Shown here: positions 15,800 through 21,130 of the stretch, one piece after another | How positions within the stretch are numbered: the first letter of the stretch is position 1 | Layout of the letters: the number at the start of each line of letters is the position of its first letter | NCBI GenBank assembly: GCA_007124075.1 | Contig: SLFV01000388.1 | Span: 1 to 21,130 of the forward strand | Reading direction: 5' to 3' | Source: Roseimaritima sp. | Lineage (GTDB): Bacteria > Planctomycetota > Planctomycetia > Pirellulales > Pirellulaceae | DNA length: 21,130 nt | The notes under the pieces: generated by a model | What the model was told of the DNA's origin: nothing | Databases searched by the model: none | Seen by the model: only the letters and a program-made list of their open reading frames with translations | Made by a program: the position numbers and the translations under genes

Positions 15800-17942
15800 T
15801 GGGAATAACAATGTTGCCTAAAAACTGGTAGTACTCGATGCCTTCCAGGATGCCGCGTGCGTGGGGCTGGGACGCGAAATAAATGCGGGGATGGTCGCGC
15901 AAACGTTCCAACTCCGGACTGTGATTGGAGACGACAACCCCTAGCGTCCTGCCTAACAACATCCCGATGTCGTTTCCGGAATCTCCCGCCACCAAGACAT
16001 TTTCCGAGGAAAATCCCCATTTCCACAACACATGTCGCAGCGTCAAATCACTGCCGCCGCGAACGGGGATCACATCCAGATACATGCCCAACGACAAAAC
16101 AACCTTAGCACGCAAACCTGCCTCGCGAAGCTTTTTACGAATTTGGTTCAGCTTGGGGGCGACTTGTGGGTCAATTTCGTAGCTGATCTTGAATTCCGAT
16201 TGATGCTCCTCCGCTTGCCGGTAAAAACCAGGCACGGCATCAAGCAATTCGCGGATGGAATCGGGTTGCCAGGCAAACCCGATTTGCTGCCGCCAACTGC
16301 GATCGAGCCTTAATTTTTCGCCGTAGTGCAACTGCGTCCCAGCATCGGTATCCAGTAAATCGGGCGTGGGCAAACCCAGATCTTTAACCAAAGCCATCGC
16401 ACTGTCCAAACGTCGGCCCGTGGCGATGCCAAAGCCGATATGGTCATTGTCGCGCAGTAGGGCGACCAGTTCCTCCAGGGCCTGATTGTCGCCAGTTAAG
16501 GTGTTGTCCAAATCGGTTATCAAGATCCGGTCAAATTCAGGCAACCGACGCGATGACTGGGCTTGCATGATCGCCGGGGGGGGCGAATTTTCTAAAATGT
16601 CCTGCAAATCACGTAAATACCGACGTGCATGATTCTGCCACGAATAATGCTTTCGCGTTCCCTCAATCCCAGCTTGCGACCAAGCCTCCCACTGCTGACT
16701 TTCCGTCAGGGTCCGTAGCAGTGCATGTTCGATCGAATCGCTGTCCAGCGGATCAATCAGCAACCCGTTCTCACAATTGGCAATAATATCACGCGGGCCA
16801 CCGTCATTGGTGGCGACGATAGGTAGCCCTGTCGCGCCCGCTTCCAGAAGCGTTAAACCAAACGGCTCGGTTAATGCGGGATTGATAAAGACGCCACGTC
16901 GTAACACCGCCAGTCGATACAGGTCGGGTATGTCGCTGGGCACGTGCGTTTTTGGATATGCGACTTTGCCGTACAGGTTGTACCGATCAATGGTGTACAG
17001 GATCTCCTTGATCACGCGGGCCTGTGGCTTGGGCAGGTCACGCATGTTGTCGCGCGTCCCCAAGATCAGAACCAGGTTTGCCATTTCTTGCAACTGCGTG
17101 CTCTGACCGTATACCTCAACCAGCTTGACCAGATTCTTGCGTTCATCAGGACGCGCCAACGTCAAAATCATCGGACGTTCCGGTTGCATCAGGAACGGCT
17201 TCAACTCCTCCGCAAAGCGCGGCGATACCTGCCCCGGCTGGGGAGGCGAAAAAAGGTCCAAGTCCACGCCCGGCGGAATGACTTCCATACGGTCGGGTTG
17301 GTAATGGTCGTAGATCGCGTACTGCTGCTGAATTTCTTGACTGGTGCTGGTCACCACCATCGAAGCGGTTTCCAATGCAATTTCCTCGGCTTCGATCCGT
17401 TGCGGAAAGCGAAATCGCTTGTCCAAAGCTTCCTCCGTGCCACGACCCGGGAGCAGCCGTCCGCGTTTGACACGCCCCAAGGAGTGCCCCGTAAAGATAA
17501 ACGGGATATGCAACAATTGCGACAGCGTCGCACCGGCCAGACCCGCGTCAGCATAGTGGCCGTGAATAATGTCAGGCAGGCCAGTCCGCCGAAAATGTAC
17601 CAACGTCTGATCGACAAACATCTCGATAAACGGCCACAACGCTTCCTTCCTTAAATAACGTTTGGGACCAAATGGGATCCGTACGATCTTCACGTTCTCC
17701 CCGATCGGCTCCTCCAGCTTCGCGTAATCGTCGTCGATTTTCGGATCGATGATCTGTCGCGTTAGCAGTTCGACGCTACCCACGGACGGCTGACGACCCA
17801 GTTCCGCTGCCAGCTCCAACACGTACTTGGTCTGTCCTCCCGTGTCGGCATCAAAGCCCAACTGTGGGTCGTGCGCACGTATCAAACCATGTAAACTGAT
17901 TAAGCAGACTTTGAGTGGTTTGTCTTCGCTGAATAAACTCAT
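15765..17942 (-). CDS. sps: Sucrose-phosphate synthase with C-terminal HAD domain
   Basis: The 725-residue cytoplasmic enzyme joins UDP-glucose (or ADP-glucose) and fructose-6-phosphate. The GT4 part (about 10-455) shows [11 protein letters not shown] (35-45), HGHYADAG (127-134), TGHSLGR (151-157), RPDERKN (264-270) for the nucleotide-sugar phosphates and [13 protein letters not shown] (356-368). The HAD part (about 470-710) has TDLDNTL (D477, D479), TGR (508-510) and GDSGND (653-658). At motif III it reads GGSD (629-632), so D632 stands where the lysine is expected, unlike the stand-alone phosphatase two genes on. That domain may be weakly active or structural, as in plant synthases. The ATG at 17942 has GAGAG seven bases upstream and starts just before the first strand; the frame runs open to 18140 but that part has no similarity. 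It is the first gene of the sucrose operon. Confidence 0.94.
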   Translation of the reverse strand: MSLFSEDKPLKVCLISLHGLIRAHDPQLGFDADTGGQTKYVLELAAELGRQPSVGSVELLTRQIIDPKIDDDYAKLEEPIGENVKIVRIPFGPKRYLRKEALWPFIEMFVDQTLVHFRRTGLPDIIHGHYADAGLAGATLSQLLHIPFIFTGHSLGRVKRGRLLPGRGTEEALDKRFRFPQRIEAEEIALETASMVVTSTSQEIQQQYAIYDHYQPDRMEVIPPGVDLDLFSPPQPGQVSPRFAEELKPFLMQPERPMILTLARPDERKNLVKLVEVYGQSTQLQEMANLVLILGTRDNMRDLPKPQARVIKEILYTIDRYNLYGKVAYPKTHVPSDIPDLYRLAVLRRGVFINPALTEPFGLTLLEAGATGLPIVATNDGGPRDIIANCENGLLIDPLDSDSIEHALLRTLTESQQWEAWSQAGIEGTRKHYSWQNHARRYLRDLQDILENSPPPAIMQAQSSRRLPEFDRILITDLDNTLTGDNQALEELVALLRDNDHIGFGIATGRRLDSAMALVKDLGLPTPDLLDTDAGTQLHYGEKLRLDRSWRQQIGFAWQPDSIRELLDAVPGFYRQAEEHQSEFKISYEIDPQVAPKLNQIRKKLREAGLRAKVVLSLGMYLDVIPVRGGSDLTLRHVLWKWGFSSENVLVAGDSGNDIGMLLGRTLGVVVSNHSPELERLRDHPRIYFASQPHARGILEGIEYYQFLGNIVIPNDRIDPIPNAV

Positions 17943-18043
17943 TAGTACTCTCGTGCCATCACCGCACCATTTCGGTGGGCCGTAAGTGCTGTTCCTTTGC
18001 AAAATCCAACGCGACGCCGTGTGCAAAATAACCGCCAGCCTCA

Positions 18044-18064
18044 GCAGTATTGTATCAATATTGC
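18044..18064. promoter_or_regulatory. 21-bp near-palindromic operator candidate
   Basis: Arms GCAGTATTG (18044-18052) and CAATATTGC (18056-18064) pair at 8 of 9 positions around TAT. The site lies about 102-122 bp upstream of the sps ATG and overlaps the proposed -10 box. Size and symmetry resemble a LacI- or GntR-type operator, but no regulator gene is present in the window. Confidence 0.35.
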
Positions 18065-18077
18065 ATGTTTCTGTCTC
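18049..18077 (-). promoter_or_regulatory. Sigma-70-like promoter of the sucrose operon
   Basis: On the minus strand, GAGACA (18077-18072, 4 of 6 matches to the -35 consensus) is followed after exactly 17 bp by TACAAT (18054-18049, 5 of 6 to -10). Transcription would start near 18042 and give a leader of about 100 nt before the sps ATG. The rest of the gap (17943-18125) shows no further clear signal. Confidence 0.4.
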
Positions 18078-18125
18078 CCCCTTAACAGCTCGCTGGGAAA
18101 GGGGACTGTTCGGGTAAGAAGAACC

Positions 18126-18149
18126 AGCCCCCTTTTTCAAAAGGGGGCT
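18126..18149 (-). terminator. Perfect 11-bp-arm stem-loop after the haem-protein gene
   Basis: Arms AGCCCCCTTTT and AAAAGGGGGCT pair perfectly around two bases, 3 bp past the TAG stop at 18153. The A/T part next to the loop gives an almost continuous palindrome, so it may work in either direction and separate the haem-protein gene from the sucrose operon promoter. Short C/G-rich palindromes of this form can also be dispersed repeats. Confidence 0.6.
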
Positions 18150-18152
18150 AAG

Positions 18153-21130
18153 CTACTGTTGGCTAGGGGTTTGGCGAGGCCCGTCCTTGTCGCGAAGGTA
18201 TGCGAACAGATCCAAGAGCTGCTGCTCGGATAGGCCAGTCAATAGATCTTCTGGCATCAGCGAAACCGCGGATGCGGCAAGCGTTTCGATTCCGTCACGA
18301 TCAAACTGCATCGCTTGCCCCTCGGCAGTCCGGAGCGTGATCGTCTGCGGAGTCTGTTCTTCCAGCAACCCGGTCAGCACTTGGCCGTCATCGGTGACAA
18401 CGCGGTACGTCGTGTATTCCTCACGAATAGCCGCCGAAGGATCGACGATCGCCAAGGTCAGAAAGTCCAGATTAGAGCGTTCGTAGCCCGTCAGATCCGG
18501 TCCGACATTGCCCCCTTTACCGAAGAGACGGTGGCATTTGCCACAATGCTGTCCAAACAGTTGTCCGCCACGAACAAGGTCGCCTTGCTCGCCCGCCACA
18601 GCAAGCAACCGATGAATCTTTTCGATCGCCTGCTGTTTCTCCTTGGGTGTCGATCGAACCTGCCCCCAAATGCGATTAATTGCGACGTTCAATTCCGCAT
18701 CGTCATGCAGCCGCATCTGCACCACGACATCAACAGCGACCCGCTCCGGTCCGATCCTCGCGGCGTCAATTTCCGCGATCAGCTTTTTCGCCCAGAGTCG
18801 CCGTCCCGCGAGCGTGCGAATCGCTATCTCTCGCAGGTTGCTGCCGTCGTCAAATGCGTATCGGTAAGCCGCGACGACGGTGTCTGCGATCTGAGGATCG
18901 TCGAATCGCGCCAGCCCCTCCAGTGCAGCCCGTTGAATGGCCTGCGATCGATCGGCTCGCACCAGTTGCTTCAGCTTTGCAACCGCAGCAGTTTGTTTCG
19001 TTTGCCCCAACGTTCCAATCAATTGCACGCGTTTTGAAAGCGGTATTTGCTGGTCGCTCAATTGATCAATCGCCTGCTTGATTGCCGCGGTATCTCCCTG
19101 GCGAATCAGCAGATTCAAATCGCCATCGGTCGACCGCCGTGAATATTGGCGGATCTCCTGTCGCAGTTCGTCGGGCAAACCATCCACCGACCGACCGGCA
19201 AAGGCTTCCTCAAACCCGCGCAATAACAATGATGCGGTTTGATCATCGGGCGCGGCCCGCAACAATTCGGTACAACTGGCGTAACCCCCCGGCTCACCGG
19301 CCGCAGCAAACCTCCGCATCAGCCTTTCCAGTAATATCTCCTGGCTCCAAGGACGATTCCACCAATCACGCTGTACCAGCCAACGCAAGACCGTGGCCGC
19401 ATCGTCCTGGCAATGACCTTCGACCGCCCACCACAGCAGTAAAGGCAGGTGAGGATCCTGGGTAACTTGGGGGCCCTTGGTCAAACGATCGACGATTGCT
19501 AGGCCGGCCTCCGCTGGCAACCGGCGCGCGGTGGACGCCAGTTGCGAACGGACTCGTAGATCGGACTCCTCTTCGGCCAACCGCGACAGTGCTTCGGCTT
19601 CCACCGTGCTGCAGGTCCCGGCATCGCCCAGCAAGCGAACCATCCAGCGTCGCAAATTTGGGTCGGGTTGGTCAGGGTGCAGCAGCGATAAACGTTGCTC
19701 TGCCGATAACCAACCGCGACGGCTTAGAATCCACAGCGCAGGCAGACGCCGAGGATCATCGATGCTGGACAATATCGTCCCCAATTCCGCCTCCACTTGC
19801 GAATCAACACGGTCGACCAACACCTCGATCACCAAGAATCGAAGCGTTCGACTGGGATGCCCCAACAGTCGGAGCAACGCTTCGGTCGGCAGCGAGAACA
19901 AGTCGAATCGTGTGCGTGAAGGCAAAAGATCAGCAAACGCGTCGGCGGTTGGGGGCGTCTTGGGTTTGATGCGATAAATGCGTCCGCTGGTTTTGTGCCA
20001 CGTATCGCGAGGATCAACGTGGGTCAGACGCGTGTCATACCAATCGGCCAGATAAACCGCTCCGTCGGGGCCCACCGCGATGTTTACGGGGCGGAACCAA
20101 CGGTCTTGGGAATCGATCGTGCGCTCAAAATCGACAGTCGCAAAGGTCGAACCGTCATCGTTTAACTGGCTGCCAATGACCAACCGTTGCAGCGGATTGA
20201 TGGCAATCACCTGACCGTGGTACCGCAAGGGCAATTGGTCGTCCTGGTAAATCGCCAGCGACTGCGTAAACCGACGCTCATCCCCCTGGCTCTGCATGTG
20301 CTGAAAAAATCCAAACGCGTATGGATTGGTCAGCGGGCCGTGTTTACCCCAGGATTTGACTGCGTAGCTCCCCTGTGGGTAAAACATGCCGCGCGTCTTA
20401 CCATGGTTTGTACCGGAAAAAACCAAACCCTGTTGCTCCCATTCCAAACCGAATGTGTTGCCACCCCCTTCCGCAAAAATTTCAAAGCGGTGCTGACCCG
20501 GGTGGTAACGCCAGACGCATTGCCCCAAAAAGCGTGTCACCTGCTGAGGTTCCGACGAACGTTCGACACGAATCGCCGCCGTGGTCGTGCTGCCATTGAC
20601 TCCGTACAACCAACCATCGGGCGCCCATCGCAGGCTGTTGGCAACTGCGTGCGTATCCTCCAGACCAAAGCCGGAAAGATGCACCTCCGGCGGTCCATCG
20701 GGCAGGCCATCGCGATCACGATCGGGGTAAAACAGTAGGTATGGCGGATTCAAAACCCAAATTCCATCGACAGTCACCGCAGTACTGGTGGCGATATTTA
20801 AATCGGAAATGACGTCACGATGACGGTCGTAGATCCCGTCACCCGTGGTGTCTTCCAGCACGGTCACGCGGTCCTGGCCGGGGACATGCTGGGGCGGTGG
20901 AGCAGGAGTCTGATCAAATACGGCGCGGAGGTGTTCGTCGTAACGAATGACTTTCAGACCCGCAGGAAATGGATACTGACGGTACTGCGTCACCCACATC
21001 CGCCCAAAAAAATCAAACGTGATATGCAGCGGTTGAGTGATCAACGGTTCCGCTGCAACCAAATCAACTACAAGGTCATCGGGCGAATGTAACTGGCTGA
21101 GCGTTTTCTCCGGGGTCGAAGGTGCCGAGC
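18153..21130 (-). CDS. Giant secreted dehydrogenase-like protein with C-terminal haem domain (5' partial)
   Basis: At least 991 residues are visible; the frame is open to the window edge, so the start and signal peptide lie outside. An internal TTG at 21062 is not a credible start because the preceding residues (LHSPDDLVVDLVAAEPLI) belong to the family's usual first block. Residues below are numbered from that TTG. Residues to about 370 form a propeller of the planctomycete membrane-bound dehydrogenase type, with DTTGDGIYD, FYPDRDRDGLPDGP and YLADWYDTRLTHVDP. The middle (about 385-815) is helical and HEAT-like. The end carries a cytochrome c domain with CGKCH (840-844), VGPDLTGY, and a likely distal methionine in SLMPEDL, as in the Planctomycetes-specific CxxCH family. 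It is probably periplasmic. The substrate is unknown. It is transcribed towards the sucrose operon but ends in a strong hairpin. Confidence 0.92.
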   Translation of the reverse strand, partial: SAPSTPEKTLSQLHSPDDLVVDLVAAEPLITQPLHITFDFFGRMWVTQYRQYPFPAGLKVIRYDEHLRAVFDQTPAPPPQHVPGQDRVTVLEDTTGDGIYDRHRDVISDLNIATSTAVTVDGIWVLNPPYLLFYPDRDRDGLPDGPPEVHLSGFGLEDTHAVANSLRWAPDGWLYGVNGSTTTAAIRVERSSEPQQVTRFLGQCVWRYHPGQHRFEIFAEGGGNTFGLEWEQQGLVFSGTNHGKTRGMFYPQGSYAVKSWGKHGPLTNPYAFGFFQHMQSQGDERRFTQSLAIYQDDQLPLRYHGQVIAINPLQRLVIGSQLNDDGSTFATVDFERTIDSQDRWFRPVNIAVGPDGAVYLADWYDTRLTHVDPRDTWHKTSGRIYRIKPKTPPTADAFADLLPSRTRFDLFSLPTEALLRLLGHPSRTLRFLVIEVLVDRVDSQVEAELGTILSSIDDPRRLPALWILSRRGWLSAEQRLSLLHPDQPDPNLRRWMVRLLGDAGTCSTVEAEALSRLAEEESDLRVRSQLASTARRLPAEAGLAIVDRLTKGPQVTQDPHLPLLLWWAVEGHCQDDAATVLRWLVQRDWWNRPWSQEILLERLMRRFAAAGEPGGYASCTELLRAAPDDQTASLLLRGFEEAFAGRSVDGLPDELRQEIRQYSRRSTDGDLNLLIRQGDTAAIKQAIDQLSDQQIPLSKRVQLIGTLGQTKQTAAVAKLKQLVRADRSQAIQRAALEGLARFDDPQIADTVVAAYRYAFDDGSNLREIAIRTLAGRRLWAKKLIAEIDAARIGPERVAVDVVVQMRLHDDAELNVAINRIWGQVRSTPKEKQQAIEKIHRLLAVAGEQGDLVRGGQLFGQHCGKCHRLFGKGGNVGPDLTGYERSNLDFLTLAIVDPSAAIREEYTTYRVVTDDGQVLTGLLEEQTPQTITLRTAEGQAMQFDRDGIETLAASAVSLMPEDLLTGLSEQQLLDLFAYLRDKDGPRQTPSQQ

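Noticed and set aside
16944..17654. Plus-strand open frame of 236 codons
   Set aside because: It is antisense to the glycosyltransferase domain of sucrose-phosphate synthase.
17943..18140. N-terminal extension of sucrose-phosphate synthase to 18140
   Set aside because: The extension covers the promoter-like region, shows no family similarity, and the ATG at 17942 has a ribosome-binding site and begins right at the first strand of the fold.
18315..19037. Plus-strand open frame of 240 codons
   Set aside because: It is wholly antisense to the haem-protein gene; composition and lack of motifs indicate chance.

Overview
The window is about 21 kb of bacterial chromosome, almost certainly from a planctomycete of the Pirellulaceae (Rhodopirellula-like). 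The evidence is the co-occurrence of three hallmark families of that group: a DUF1587/1595/1592/1588/1585 cytochrome-type protein, a Tat-exported DUF1552 protein, and a giant secreted dehydrogenase-like protein ending in a Planctomycetes-type CxxCH haem domain. A secreted PQQ-repeat propeller, a small protein with an 'NPYQSP' motif and moderate GC content fit the same picture. No rRNA, tRNA, CRISPR array, transposase or phage gene was seen.

Layout, left to right. 1-298 holds no credible gene, but 184-301 is a long hairpin repeat that abuts the stop codon of the first gene. 299-2455 (minus) is a two-gene unit: a class I methyltransferase with an extra N-terminal domain, then an exported propeller-like protein. 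2622-5932 (minus) is a coupled pair, DUF1552 followed by the DUF1592-type cytochrome protein, with a TAATG stop/start overlap. 6052-7173 (minus) encodes an unrecognised 373-residue protein with a hydrophobic segment near its C terminus. 7438-8514 (plus) is an M19 membrane-dipeptidase-family enzyme. 8508-12416 (minus) is a possible four-gene run: PQQ-like propeller, uracil phosphoribosyltransferase, CNT nucleoside transporter, small NPYQSP protein. The middle two make a pyrimidine-salvage pair. 12415-12840 (plus) is an ArfB-type peptidyl-tRNA hydrolase, whose ATG overlaps the likely ATG of the divergent propeller gene.

12957-17942 (minus) is a compact sucrose operon: sucrose-phosphate synthase (GT4 plus a C-terminal HAD domain), amylosucrase, and a stand-alone sucrose-phosphate phosphatase. 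Together they would make sucrose from UDP-glucose and fructose-6-phosphate, then split it into an alpha-glucan and fructose. The HAD domain fused to the synthase lacks the motif-III lysine that the stand-alone phosphatase keeps. A promoter-like pair with an overlapping 21-bp near-palindrome lies about 110 bp upstream of the synthase. 18153-21130 (minus) is the giant haem protein, cut at its 5' end by the window edge and followed by a perfect 11-bp-arm hairpin.

All gaps between genes are shorter than 300 bases. The largest are 1-298, 7174-7437 and 17943-18152. I saw no wholly new multi-gene system. The points most worth a second look are the stop-codon-linked dispersed repeat, the divergent overlapping start codons, the altered fused phosphatase domain with its operator-like promoter, and the unknown 373-residue protein.
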